A stretch of 34,865 nucleotides of DNA from Gammaproteobacteria bacterium (lineage in GTDB: Bacteria; Pseudomonadota; Gammaproteobacteria; GCA-001735895), in the NCBI GenBank assembly GCA_024638385.1, contig JAHEKJ010000004.1, positions 1 to 34,865 of the forward strand, given 5' to 3'. Positions 7,016 through 14,664 of the stretch are shown one piece after another (position 1 is the stretch's first letter; each line of letters begins with the position of its first letter). The position numbers and the translations under genes were made by a program. A model generated the notes under the pieces. That model was given only the letters and a program-made list of their open reading frames with translations, searched no databases and had not been told where the DNA came from.

Positions 7016-7333
7016 ATGCGATCGATGCTGAAAATGCCGGTCCTGTTCGATGCCGAACGGAAACGCTGGGTGCGCATCGTCGATGCGGTCATGGTGCTGC
7101 TTGCCGCGATCGGCATCGGCGCCGTCCTGATTTACGCGCGGGTTACGATCGAGCCGGCAGTGCTGCAGTACGCCTTCTGGGGCGCGCTCGTCAGCCTGCC
7201 GTTCGTTGCGTGGATGCTGTATCGCGAAACCACGATCAACCGGGTCGAGCGAATCGCGATTCTATTGTTGGTGCTGGCCCTGGGATTTGCCTTTATCTAT
7301 ATCGGTTTCGGGCAGGCGGCGAGGGTCGCGTGA
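7016..7333 (+). CDS. three-helix membrane protein, unknown function
   Basis: 105 residues with three predicted membrane helices (AVMVLLAAIGIGAVLIYARV, YAFWGALVSLPFVAWMLY, RIAILLLVLALGFAFIYIGF) and a short charged N-terminus. No family is recognised. Starts at 7016, 7025 and 7034 are all possible and none has a strong Shine-Dalgarno; the first ATG is given, and an in-frame TTG at 6995 would add seven residues. The stop overlaps the GTG of the DUF1304 gene (GTGA), so the two are translationally coupled. Confidence 0.68.
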   Translation: MRSMLKMPVLFDAERKRWVRIVDAVMVLLAAIGIGAVLIYARVTIEPAVLQYAFWGALVSLPFVAWMLYRETTINRVERIAILLLVLALGFAFIYIGFGQAARVA

Positions 7334-7686
7334 GCCTGCTCGCGAGCGGTCTGATTGCGTTGGTCGCATTGCTGCAGGCGAGTTTTTTCGTCCTCGAAAT
7401 GTTCCTGTGGACGCACCCGCTCGGCCGCCGGGTGTTCCGGCAAACCGCCGAGCAGGCCGCGGCGTCGCGGGTGCTGGCGGCCAACCTCGGACTCTACAAC
7501 GGGTTTCTCGCCGCCGGGCTGGTCATCGGGCTCGCGCGCGGCGACGCGGGGCGCGAAATTACGCTATTCTGTCTCGCCTGCGTGCTCGTCGCCGGCTTGT
7601 TCGGCGCGGCGACCGCGAGCCGGCGGATCCTGTTCGTGCAGGCGCTGCCGGCGGCGCTCGCACTGGCGACCGTGCTGGCGACGTGA
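7330..7686 (+). CDS. DUF1304 family membrane protein
   Basis: 118 residues and four membrane helices. VALLQASFFVLEMFLWTHPLGR is the DUF1304 signature (helix followed by E-M-F-L-W), then NLGLYNGFLAAGLVIGL and a C-terminal helix pair. The family is a small inner-membrane protein of unknown function. It starts with GTG overlapping the stop of the upstream membrane gene by 4 nt and is followed after 13 nt by the PhzF gene. Confidence 0.88.
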   Translation: MSLLASGLIALVALLQASFFVLEMFLWTHPLGRRVFRQTAEQAAASRVLAANLGLYNGFLAAGLVIGLARGDAGREITLFCLACVLVAGLFGAATASRRILFVQALPAALALATVLAT

Positions 7687-7699
7687 AGCGGAGAAAGTC

Positions 7700-8536
7700 A
7701 TGACCGAAATATCGCGAATGTCCGCGTTCTCCGACGGCGCAACCGGCGGCAACCCGGCCGGTGTCGTCATCGCCGACGCGCACCCGCCCGCGCCCGAAAT
7801 GCAGCGCATCGCCGCCGAGGTCGGTTATTCCGAGACCGCGTTCGCGATGCCGCAAGACGGCGCCTGGCGCGTGCGCTACTTCGCGCCGGCGGCCGAGGTG
7901 TCGTTTTGCGGCCACGCGACGATCGCGCTCGGCGCGAAACTCGCGCTCGACCACGGCGACGGCGTGTTCGACCTGGTCCTGAACGACGCCGCAATCACGG
8001 TCGAGGGCCGCGCGCAGGCGGGCAGCCCGTGGGCCGCGCTGCAGTCGCCAGCGACGCGCAGTGCACCGATCGACGACGCGCTCGTAAACGAAGTGCTGGC
8101 GCTGTTCGGCTATGCCGCGGCCGACCTCGACCCGGCGATGCCGCCGGCGCGCGTCCACGCCGGCGCCGATCATCTTGCCTTCCTGTTGACCTCGCGCGCG
8201 GCGCTCGCCGCGCTCGCCTACGATCTCGATGCCGGCCGCGAGCTGATGCTGCGCGAGGGCCTCACGACGATCCTGTTCGGCTTCGCCGAGACGCCGCGCC
8301 GGTGGCACACGCGCAATCCGTTCGCCGCCGGCGGGGTCTACGAAGATCCGGCGACCGGCGCCGCGACCGCCGCGCTCGGCGGCTACCTGCGCGATATCGG
8401 CTGGCGGCACGGCGGCGCGATCGACGTGATCCAGGGCGAGGACATGGGCGCGCGCTCGTTGCTGCACGCCGAGATCGGGCCGCAACCCGGGAGCTCGATT
8501 CGCGTTTCCGGATCGGTGCGTTTCATCGAGGACTGA
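7700..8536 (+). CDS. PhzF family isomerase-like protein
   Basis: 278 residues with the two-lobed PhzF/DapF-like fold. FSDGATGGNPAGVV (residues ~10-23) and VGYSETAFA with Glu45, the residue corresponding to the general acid/base of phenazine PhzF, are present. SFCGHATIALGA (about residues 73-84) and EDPATGAATAALGGYL near the C-terminus complete the active-site signature. The family acts on trans-2,3-dihydro-3-hydroxyanthranilate in phenazine producers, but most copies outside phz clusters have unknown substrates, and no phz gene is present here. The ATG follows GGAGAAAG. The stop is 4 nt before the DUF3830 ATG. Confidence 0.92.
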   Translation: MTEISRMSAFSDGATGGNPAGVVIADAHPPAPEMQRIAAEVGYSETAFAMPQDGAWRVRYFAPAAEVSFCGHATIALGAKLALDHGDGVFDLVLNDAAITVEGRAQAGSPWAALQSPATRSAPIDDALVNEVLALFGYAAADLDPAMPPARVHAGADHLAFLLTSRAALAALAYDLDAGRELMLREGLTTILFGFAETPRRWHTRNPFAAGGVYEDPATGAATAALGGYLRDIGWRHGGAIDVIQGEDMGARSLLHAEIGPQPGSSIRVSGSVRFIED

Positions 8537-8540
8537 CAAC

Positions 8541-8939
8541 ATGCAGATCGAAATCGACGGTATGGCTTTCAGCGCGCGCTTCGAGGAAGACCGCTCGCCG
8601 GCGACCTGCGCGGCATTCCGCGCGGCGATGCCGTTTTCGAGCCAGATCGTGCACGTGCGCTGGAGCGGCGAGGCGGTCTGGATTCCGCTCGGCGAGCTCG
8701 ATTTCGGCGTCGGCTACGAGGATGCGACCAGCTACCCGGCGCCGGGGCAAATCCTGCTCTACCCGAAGGGCAGGAGCGAGACCGAGATCCTGATTGCCTA
8801 CGGATCGGTGCAGTTCGCGTCGAAGGCCGGTACGCTCGCCGGCAACCACTTCGCGACGATCACGTCCGATCTCGAGCGGCTGCGCGAAATCGGCATCGCG
8901 ACGCTGTGGCAGGGCGCCAAGCCGATCGTGTTCCGCTGA
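8541..8939 (+). CDS. DUF3830 family protein
   Basis: 132 residues matching DUF3830, a cyclophilin-like beta-barrel family: ARFEEDRSPATCAAFRAAMP at the N-terminus, then HVRWSGEAVWIPLGE, a PGQILLYPKG segment and a C-terminal LGxxxLWxGAK-like ending. Members often sit in amidohydrolase or transport operons; here it follows PhzF by 4 nt and may work on the same unknown metabolite, which is inference. No signal peptide is seen, so it is likely cytosolic. Confidence 0.88.
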   Translation: MQIEIDGMAFSARFEEDRSPATCAAFRAAMPFSSQIVHVRWSGEAVWIPLGELDFGVGYEDATSYPAPGQILLYPKGRSETEILIAYGSVQFASKAGTLAGNHFATITSDLERLREIGIATLWQGAKPIVFR

Positions 8940-8983
8940 CCGGCATGCGGTAGAATTGAGAATTCGCAACCGGCGACTCAACC

Positions 8984-9466
8984 ATGGCCGAGACCATTAC
9001 CGAAATCAAGACCACGCTCGCGGGCGAAGAGAAGCGCTTCGACTGCGAGTTGCTGGCGCGCGACGAGTCCGAGACGGTCGTCGTCTACCGCATGCCGCGC
9101 GAGGTCGAGCTAGAAGACGTCAGGCTGCCTGAAAACTCCATCAGCCTCGGCTATTTCTGGGCGCACAAGCCGTTCAACGCCTATCACTGGCTCGACGACG
9201 ACGGCCGTACGCTCGCGCTCTATTTCAATATCAGCGACGGCACCCGCCTCGGCGCCAGCGAGATCGCGTGGCGCGACCTCGCGGTCGACGTGCTGATCAC
9301 GCCCGACCTGCGCTGCCGCGTGCTCGACGAGGACGAGCTGCCGGCCGATCTCGACGCCGAATTGCGCGCCCATATCGACGCCGCGCGCGAGCAACTCTGC
9401 GCGGCGCCGGCGCAGACGCTCGACGCGTTCCGCGCGCGCAGCGCGCGGCTGCTCGCGGAGGCCTGA
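8984..9466 (+). CDS. DUF402 domain protein
   Basis: 160 residues with the DUF402 pattern: SLGYFWAHKPFNAYHWLDDDG, then ALYFNISDGTRLGASEIAWRDLAVDVLITPD and DEDELPADLD followed by a helical C-terminus. DUF402 proteins include FomD-like nucleotide hydrolases and Ntdp diphosphatases, whose metal ligands are acidic residues of the D-x-D-E type, so nucleotide diphosphate hydrolysis is plausible but unproven. A -10-like TAGAAT (8951-8956) about 28 nt before the ATG suggests its own promoter. The LysE gene begins 2 nt after the stop. Confidence 0.85.
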   Translation: MAETITEIKTTLAGEEKRFDCELLARDESETVVVYRMPREVELEDVRLPENSISLGYFWAHKPFNAYHWLDDDGRTLALYFNISDGTRLGASEIAWRDLAVDVLITPDLRCRVLDEDELPADLDAELRAHIDAAREQLCAAPAQTLDAFRARSARLLAEA

Positions 9467-9468
9467 GC

Positions 9469-10110
9469 ATGCCGTTCGAACTCTGGCTCGCCTATGCCGC
9501 GACCAGCGCGGTGGTGCTCGCGATCCCCGGGCCGACGATCCTGCTGGTGCTGAGCTACGCGATCGCGCACGGCCGCCCCGCGGCGGCGCCGCTGGTGGCC
9601 GGCGTCGCGCTCGGTGACTCGGTTGCGATCACGCTGTCGCTGCTCGGCCTCGGCACGTTGCTGGCGGCGTCGGCGTTCTGGTTCACGGTCATCAAGTGGC
9701 TCGGCGGGCTGTATCTGATCTACCTGGGAATCCGGCTACTGCGCGACGCGCGCCGGCCGCACGCGCTGCACGCCGCCACCGACGCGCCGCGGGCGTCACC
9801 CCGCAGGCTGTTTACCAGCGCCTTCGTCGTCACCGCGCTGAATCCGAAGAGCATCGTCTTTTTCATCGCGCTGCTGCCGCAGTTCATCAGCCCCGACTTC
9901 GCCCTGCTGCCGCAGCTCGTGATCCTCGGCGTGACCTTCGTCGCGCTCGCGATTGCAGGCGCCGGCTGCTACGCGCTGTTCGCCGCGTCGATTCGTCGCT
10001 GGCTGGCGACGCCGCGCGCGCAGCGCGCCTACGGGCTCGTCGGCGGCGGATTGTTGTGCGGCGCCGGCGTTTGGGCCCTCGGCGCGAAACGTGTAATCTC
10101 GGCGCCATGA
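9469..10110 (+). CDS. LysE/RhtB family amino-acid exporter
   Basis: 213 residues with about six membrane helices. The N-terminal AIPGPTILLVLSYAIAHG is the LysE/RhtB signature (P-G-P-T), and SAFVVTALNPKSIVFFIALLPQFI in the centre (NPK motif) is equally diagnostic. Family members export lysine, threonine, homoserine lactones or other amino acids across the inner membrane. Its position directly before lptM-lysA-dapF, with a 4-nt overlap, makes an amino-acid link attractive, but substrate cannot be read from sequence. A TGTAAT near its 3' end could be a -10 for the genes after it. Confidence 0.92.
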   Translation: MPFELWLAYAATSAVVLAIPGPTILLVLSYAIAHGRPAAAPLVAGVALGDSVAITLSLLGLGTLLAASAFWFTVIKWLGGLYLIYLGIRLLRDARRPHALHAATDAPRASPRRLFTSAFVVTALNPKSIVFFIALLPQFISPDFALLPQLVILGVTFVALAIAGAGCYALFAASIRRWLATPRAQRAYGLVGGGLLCGAGVWALGAKRVISAP

Positions 10111-10238
10111 ACGGCAATCGACTCATTGCGTGGCTCCCGATCCTGGGCCTGCTGCTGGCGCTCGGCGGTTGCGGCAACAAGGGCCCGCTCGAGCTGCCCG
10201 ACGACGAACGCGAGCAGCGCAAGACCCGGACTTACTAA
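10107..10238 (+). CDS. lptM: LptM (YifL) small LPS-assembly lipoprotein
   Basis: 43 residues. A hydrophobic signal ends in the lipobox ALGGC with Cys22, followed directly by GNKGPLELPDD, the conserved ending of the LptM/YifL family. In E. coli this small outer-membrane lipoprotein binds the LptD/LptE translocon and helps LptD mature. The gene conventionally stands upstream of lysA-dapF in gammaproteobacteria, as it does here. It overlaps the LysE stop by 4 nt and its own TAA is immediately followed by the lysA TTG, so these genes are coupled. Confidence 0.9.
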   Translation: MNGNRLIAWLPILGLLLALGGCGNKGPLELPDDEREQRKTRTY

Positions 10239-11486
10239 TTGGATCATTTCGAATACAGGAACGGCGAGCTCTACTGTGAAGACGTCGCCGTCGCCGAGCT
10301 CGCCGAGGCCTACGGCACGCCGCTATACGTCTACTCGCGGGCGACGCTCGAGCGCCACTGGCGCGCGTTCGACGACGCGCTCGCCGGGCGCGATCACCTC
10401 GTCTGCTACGCGGTCAAGGCCAACTCCAACCTCGCCGTGCTGAACCTGCTCGCACGCCTCGGTTCGGGCTTCGATATCGTCTCGGGCGGCGAATTGCAGC
10501 GCGTGCTGCAGGCCGGCGGCGACCCGCGCAAGATCGTATTTTCCGGCGTCGGCAAGTTGCCGGCCGAGATCGATACCGCGCTCGAGGTCGGCATTCTCTG
10601 CTTCAACGTCGAATCGGAAGCCGAGCTCGAGCGGATCGCCGAGATCGCGAGCGCACGCTCGACCACGGCGCGGGTCTCGTTTCGCGTCAACCCCGACGTC
10701 GACGCGAAAACGCATCCCTACATTTCTACCGGGCTCAAGGAAAACAAGTTCGGCGTGGCTTACGCCGAGGCCGAGCGCATTTATCGCAAGGCGGCGGCGC
10801 TCGATGCGATCGAAGTGATCGGCATGGATTGCCACATCGGCTCGCAACTGACCGAGCTCGCCCCGTTCATCGACGCGCTCGACCGCATGCTCGAACTGAT
10901 CGAGCGACTGCGCGCACACGGCATCGACATTTCCCACCTCGACCTCGGCGGCGGGCTCGGTATCCGCTATCGCGACGAGGCGCCGCCCTTGCCGGCCGAC
11001 TGGGCGAGCGCGCTCGGCGAGCGCCTCGAGCGCTTCGCCGGCACGATCCTGATCGAGCCCGGGCGCGCGATCGCCGGCAACGCCGGCATTCTGCTGACCC
11101 GGGTCAACTACCTCAAGCCGTCGCCGGGCAAGAATTTCGCCGTCGTCGACGCGGCCATGAACGACCTGATCCGGCCAGCGCTGTACGGCGCCTGGCAGGC
11201 GATCATTCCGGTCACCGAAGGCGGCGATGCGCCGACGCGTGTCTATGACGTCGTCGGCGCGGTTTGCGAATCGAGCGATTTTCTCGGCAAGGAGCGCGAA
11301 CTCGCGATAGCGCAGGGCGACCTGCTCGCGGTGCGCTCGTCCGGCGCCTACGGTTTCGGCATGGCGTCGAATTACAACACGCGCCCGCGCGCGGCCGAGG
11401 TCATGGTCGACGGCGACAGGCACTACTGCGTGCGCGAGCGCGAGCGCTTCTACGACCTGATACGCGGCGAATCGCTGCTGCCATGA
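10239..11486 (+). CDS. lysA: diaminopimelate decarboxylase
   Basis: 415 residues; converts meso-diaminopimelate to lysine with PLP. The PLP-binding Lys60 is in CYAVKANSNL; further landmarks are HIGSQLTE, the glycine loop DLGGGLGI, EPGRAI for phosphate binding and CESSDFLG with the active-site Cys contributed across the dimer, followed by SSGAYGFGMASNYN near the end. The length is typical. The start is a TTG immediately after the lptM stop; no ATG exists near enough to give the family N-terminus (DHFEYRNGELYCEDV), so TTG is well supported. The dapF ATG overlaps its stop by 4 nt. Confidence 0.97.
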   Translation: MDHFEYRNGELYCEDVAVAELAEAYGTPLYVYSRATLERHWRAFDDALAGRDHLVCYAVKANSNLAVLNLLARLGSGFDIVSGGELQRVLQAGGDPRKIVFSGVGKLPAEIDTALEVGILCFNVESEAELERIAEIASARSTTARVSFRVNPDVDAKTHPYISTGLKENKFGVAYAEAERIYRKAAALDAIEVIGMDCHIGSQLTELAPFIDALDRMLELIERLRAHGIDISHLDLGGGLGIRYRDEAPPLPADWASALGERLERFAGTILIEPGRAIAGNAGILLTRVNYLKPSPGKNFAVVDAAMNDLIRPALYGAWQAIIPVTEGGDAPTRVYDVVGAVCESSDFLGKERELAIAQGDLLAVRSSGAYGFGMASNYNTRPRAAEVMVDGDRHYCVRERERFYDLIRGESLLP

Positions 11487-12316
11487 AACTGCGCTTCGCC
11501 AAGATGCATGGCCTCGGCAACGACTTCATGGTGATCGACGCGATCAACCAGGCTTTCAAGCCCGAGCCGGCGCTGATCCGCCGCTGGGCCGACCGCTTCG
11601 GCGGGGTCGGTTTCGATCAGATGCTCGTGGTCGAGCGGCCCGAGGGTTCCGCCGCCGCGTTCAGATACCGAATCTTCAACGCCGACGGCGGCGAGGTCGC
11701 GCAGTGCGGCAACGGCGCCCGCTGTTTCGCCCGCTTCGTGCGCGAGCAGGGCCTGACCGATCTCGAGCGGATACCGGTCGAGACCAGCAGCGGCTCGCTG
11801 GTGCTCGAAGCGATCGACGCAAGCCGTTTCCGCGTCGACATGGGCGTGCCGCGCTTCGAGCCGGCCGAGATCCCGCTTGCCGTCGATGCGCGACAAGACC
11901 TCTACCACGTTGAATGCGACGGCCGCGAGGTCGAGTTCTTCGCCTGCTCGATCGGCAACCCGCACATGGTCATCGCGGTCGACGACGTCGATACCGCGCC
12001 CGTCGACACCCTCGGGCCCGGCTTCGAGTCGCACCCGCTTTTTCCCGAGCGGATCAACGTCGGTTTCGTCGAGTTCGTCGACCGCGGCGCTTTCCGCCTG
12101 CGCGTCTACGAGCGCGGCGTCGGCGAAACCCGCGCCTGCGGCAGCGGCGCCTGCGCGGCGATGGTCGCGGGTGTGTCGCTCGGCCGGCTCGATTCGACCG
12201 CGGCCGCGAGCCTGCGCGGCGGCGAACTCAAACTGGAATGGCAAGGCGGCGCAAACCCCGTTATGATGACGGGCGATACGGCAATGGTCTATCACGGCGA
12301 GATTGAATATGAGTGA
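11483..12316 (+). CDS. dapF: diaminopimelate epimerase
   Basis: 277 residues; interconverts LL- and meso-diaminopimelate for lysine and peptidoglycan. The two catalytic cysteines are visible: Cys75 in VAQCGNGARC and Cys219 in RACGSGACAA. The opening KLRFAKMHGLGNDFMVID is canonical. It overlaps lysA by 4 nt and the DUF484 ATG by 8 nt. With LysA it covers the last two steps of lysine synthesis in one transcript. The 3' end contains TATGAT, a possible -10 for the DUF484-xerC pair. Confidence 0.98.
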   Translation: MKLRFAKMHGLGNDFMVIDAINQAFKPEPALIRRWADRFGGVGFDQMLVVERPEGSAAAFRYRIFNADGGEVAQCGNGARCFARFVREQGLTDLERIPVETSSGSLVLEAIDASRFRVDMGVPRFEPAEIPLAVDARQDLYHVECDGREVEFFACSIGNPHMVIAVDDVDTAPVDTLGPGFESHPLFPERINVGFVEFVDRGAFRLRVYERGVGETRACGSGACAAMVAGVSLGRLDSTAAASLRGGELKLEWQGGANPVMMTGDTAMVYHGEIEYE

Positions 12317-13013
12317 CGTCGGCGCGGAACAGGCGCGGGACGACGCGGCCGAGGAGGCGCGCGTCATCCGGTTTCTGCAGAAAAACCCCGAAATATTAAT
12401 GGCTTACCCCGAGATTTTCTCGACGCTCGCGATCCCGCACCAGACCGGCGGAGCGACCTCGCTGGTCGAACGCCAGCTCAAGCTGCTGCGCGAGGAAAAC
12501 CAGAAGCTCAAGGCCAAGATCGACGAGTTGGTCGGCATCGCGCGCGAAAACGAGGAGCTCAACCAGCGCTTCCACCGGCTCGCGCTGGAACTGATGAGCA
12601 CCGACGCCCTGCATGACGTGCTGGCGATGGTGCAGGACCAGGTGCAGACCTTCTTCTATACCGATTTCGTCTGTTTTCGCTTCCTGCCGGGCGTCGGCAA
12701 TGCCGGCAAGGCGCTCGACGGGCTCTACCTCGACGACCACAGCGGCATTCTCGACAGCGTCAAACCGTGGCTCGACGCGCGCAAACCCGTTTGCGGCCGC
12801 CAGGACGAGAAAATCATCCGTGAGCTGTTCGGCCCCGATATCCGCATCGGCTCGAGCGCGCTGATCCCGCTCTACCATGCGCGGCCGCTCGGCCTGCTGT
12901 GTCTCGGCAGCGTCAGCGCCGACCGCTTCGGCCTGGCGATGGGCACGATCTTCCTGCAACAGCTCGGCGAGCTCGTCAGTCATCGATTGCACAGCCTGAT
13001 GCAGGTGGAGTAA
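12309..13013 (+). CDS. DUF484 family protein (YigA-like)
   Basis: 234 residues. N-terminal FLQKNPEILMAYPEIFSTL and HQTGGATSLVERQL are the DUF484 signature, followed by a coiled-coil stretch (LLREENQKLKAKIDELVGIARENEELN, residues ~57-83) and a GAF-like C-terminal half (LALELMSTDALHDVLAMV onward). Function is unknown; the gene almost always stands between dapF and xerC, as here. The ATG at 12309 is preferred to the in-frame TTG at 12303. The xerC GTG follows after 3 nt. Confidence 0.93.
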   Translation: MSDVGAEQARDDAAEEARVIRFLQKNPEILMAYPEIFSTLAIPHQTGGATSLVERQLKLLREENQKLKAKIDELVGIARENEELNQRFHRLALELMSTDALHDVLAMVQDQVQTFFYTDFVCFRFLPGVGNAGKALDGLYLDDHSGILDSVKPWLDARKPVCGRQDEKIIRELFGPDIRIGSSALIPLYHARPLGLLCLGSVSADRFGLAMGTIFLQQLGELVSHRLHSLMQVE

Positions 13014-13016
13014 AGC

Positions 13017-13928
13017 GTGGACGAAGCTCTGGAGCAGTTCATCCAGATGTTACGCAGTGAACGCTACTCCTCCGCCCATACCCTGTCGAACTATCGCCGC
13101 GATCTCGAACGATTCGCCGCGCACCTGCGCGCGCGCGGCATCGACGACTGGCGGCGGGTCGCGCACGACGAGGTCGGCGCCTATGCCGCGCGGCGGTTCC
13201 GCGAGGGGCGCAAGAGCCGAACGATCGCACGCGAGCTGTCGGCGATTCGCAGTTTCTACCAGCATCTGATCCGGCATCGGGTCGTTGCCGACAACCCGGC
13301 GCGTGACGTCAAGGCGCCCAGGGCCGACAAGCCGCTGCCCAAAACCTGCGACGCCGAAGCGCTCGATCGCCTGTTGCGGCCCGCCGACGACGGCGATCCG
13401 CTGGAGATGCGCGATCTCGCGATTTTCGAGCTGATCTACTCGTCGGGCCTGCGTCTCGCCGAACTCGTCGGCATCGACCTCGACGACATCGATTTGCGCG
13501 CACGCCGGCTGACGGTGACCGGCAAGGGCAACAAAACTCGCCAGCTGCCGGTCGGGCGCAAGGCGGCCGCGGCGGTCGCACGCTGGCTCGAACACCGCCG
13601 GGCGATGGCGCGCGACGACGAGAAGGCGTTGTTCGTCAGCCGCCGGGCGCGGCGCATTTCGCCGCGCAACGTGCAAAGCCGGCTCGAACGCCTGATTCGA
13701 AGGCGCGCGCTCGAGCAAAACCTGTCGCCGCACGTGCTGCGCCATTCGTTTGCGACCCACCTGCTCGAGTCGAGCTCCGATTTGCGCGCGGTGCAGGAGT
13801 TGCTCGGCCACGCCAACATCGCGACGACGCAAATCTATACCCACCTCGATTTCCAGCACCTCGCCCAGGCCTACGACGCCGCCCACCCCCGCGCCAGGCG
13901 CAAATCCGCCAAACCCGAACCCCAATAA
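13017..13928 (+). CDS. xerC: tyrosine recombinase XerC
   Basis: 303 residues; with XerD resolves chromosome dimers at dif. The N-terminal SAM-like domain (EQFIQMLRSERYSSAHTLSNY) binds DNA, and the catalytic domain holds the full set: Arg146 (SGLRLAEL), Lys170 (TGKGNKTRQLP), His239-x-x-Arg242 (HVLRHSFATHLL), His265 (LGHANIATTQ) and nucleophile Tyr274 (QIYTHL). The genomic place after DUF484 distinguishes it from xerD and from phage integrases. It starts with GTG 3 nt after DUF484. Confidence 0.96.
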   Translation: MDEALEQFIQMLRSERYSSAHTLSNYRRDLERFAAHLRARGIDDWRRVAHDEVGAYAARRFREGRKSRTIARELSAIRSFYQHLIRHRVVADNPARDVKAPRADKPLPKTCDAEALDRLLRPADDGDPLEMRDLAIFELIYSSGLRLAELVGIDLDDIDLRARRLTVTGKGNKTRQLPVGRKAAAAVARWLEHRRAMARDDEKALFVSRRARRISPRNVQSRLERLIRRRALEQNLSPHVLRHSFATHLLESSSDLRAVQELLGHANIATTQIYTHLDFQHLAQAYDAAHPRARRKSAKPEPQ

Positions 13929-13977
13929 ATTTACTCAGGGAAATTACTGCGAGTAAAAAAATTGGCGTACCCGAATC

Positions 13978-14037
13978 CGGGTCAGAGCAAATATTACGAA
14001 CGAGTCATTGACCCGAGCTAAATTTTGCTCCGACCCG
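13978..14037 (+). repeat. imperfect palindrome GGGTC(A/G)GAGCAAA, REP-like
   Basis: Left arm 13978-13995 (CGGGTCAGAGCAAATATT) and right arm 14021-14037 (AATTTTGCTCCGACCCG) are inverted copies apart from one substitution and a one-base indel/substitution. The 25-nt middle contains a further half-match (CATTGACCCG). Palindromes of this type, beginning GGGTC-GAGCAAA, are common intergenic elements in proteobacteria and are often linked to REP-associated Y1 transposases; that link is by recollection, not shown here. It lies between xerC and hslV and could also act as a weak transcription barrier, though no T tract follows. Confidence 0.6.
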
Positions 14038-14050
14038 AAATCGAGGGGCG

Positions 14051-14076
14051 GTTGCAATTGGCGGCGGCGGCCATAT
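14051..14076 (+). promoter_or_regulatory. candidate heat-shock (sigma-32) promoter of hslVU
   Basis: GTTGCAA (14051-14057; consensus CTTGAAA, 5 of 7) is followed after 11 nt by GGCCATAT (14069-14076; consensus CCCCATNT, 6 of 8). Spacing is within the usual 11-16. hslVU is a classic heat-shock operon, and the site lies about 40 nt before the chosen hslV start. The match is imperfect and the spacer is a GGC repeat, so this is a suggestion. Confidence 0.4.
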
Positions 14077-14117
14077 GTGACAATATCTACCGACACACGA
14101 CCTCCCGGGAAGCGGTT

Positions 14118-14657
14118 TTGCAGCAATTCGAAGGCACCACGATTCTTTCCGTGCGCCGCGGCGACAGCGTCGTCGTCGGCGGCGACGGCCAGGTCAGCAT
14201 GGGCGACACGATCATGAAGGGCAACGCGCGCAAGGTGCGGCGACTCTACAAGGACCAGGTCATCGCCGGCTTCGCCGGCGGCACCGCCGACGCGTTCATG
14301 CTGTTCGAGCTGTTCGAGGCCAAGCTCGACAAGCATCGCGGGCAAATGGTCCGCGCCGCGGTCGAACTGGCCAAGGACTGGCGCTCGGATCGCGCGTTGC
14401 GCCGCCTCGAAGCGTTGCTGTGCGTCGCCGACGCCGAGGCTTCGCTGATCATCTCGGGCAACGGCGACGTCATCGAACCCGAGGACAGCCTGATGGCGAT
14501 CGGCTCGGGAGGCCCCTACGCGCAGGCCGCGGCGCGCGCGATGCTCGACACGACCGAGCTCGATGCGCGCGCGATCGTCGAGAAAGGCCTCGCGATTGCC
14601 GGCGACATCTGCGTCTACACCAATCGCAACCTGACGTTCGAAGAATTGAGCTACTGA
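14118..14657 (+). CDS. hslV: HslV peptidase subunit of HslVU
   Basis: 179 residues; the proteolytic double-hexamer of the ATP-dependent HslVU protease. The nucleophile is the first Thr of [10 protein letters not shown], exposed after removal of a short leader (MQQFEG); relatives with MEQFHG-type leaders are known. [24 protein letters not shown] and [11 protein letters not shown] are canonical. The TTG at 14118 is chosen because it gives that leader; longer in-frame starts from 14025 would run through the palindrome. GGGAAG lies about 8 nt upstream. hslU begins 7 nt after the stop. Confidence 0.94.
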   Translation: MQQFEGTTILSVRRGDSVVVGGDGQVSMGDTIMKGNARKVRRLYKDQVIAGFAGGTADAFMLFELFEAKLDKHRGQMVRAAVELAKDWRSDRALRRLEALLCVADAEASLIISGNGDVIEPEDSLMAIGSGGPYAQAAARAMLDTTELDARAIVEKGLAIAGDICVYTNRNLTFEELSY

Positions 14658-14664
14658 GATTGCC

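Noticed and set aside
7700-8939. PhzF as evidence for phenazine synthesis
   Set aside because: No phzA, B, C, D, E or G genes nearby; PhzF homologues are common in bacteria that do not make phenazines.
13017-13928. Tyrosine recombinase as an integrase of a mobile element
   Set aside because: Position after dapF-DUF484 and the sequence match housekeeping XerC; no attachment site or phage genes follow.
13930-13957. TTTACTC...GAGTAAA stem after xerC as a terminator
   Set aside because: Seven-base A+T-rich stem followed by A residues, not a T tract, on the coding strand; not a convincing rho-independent terminator.
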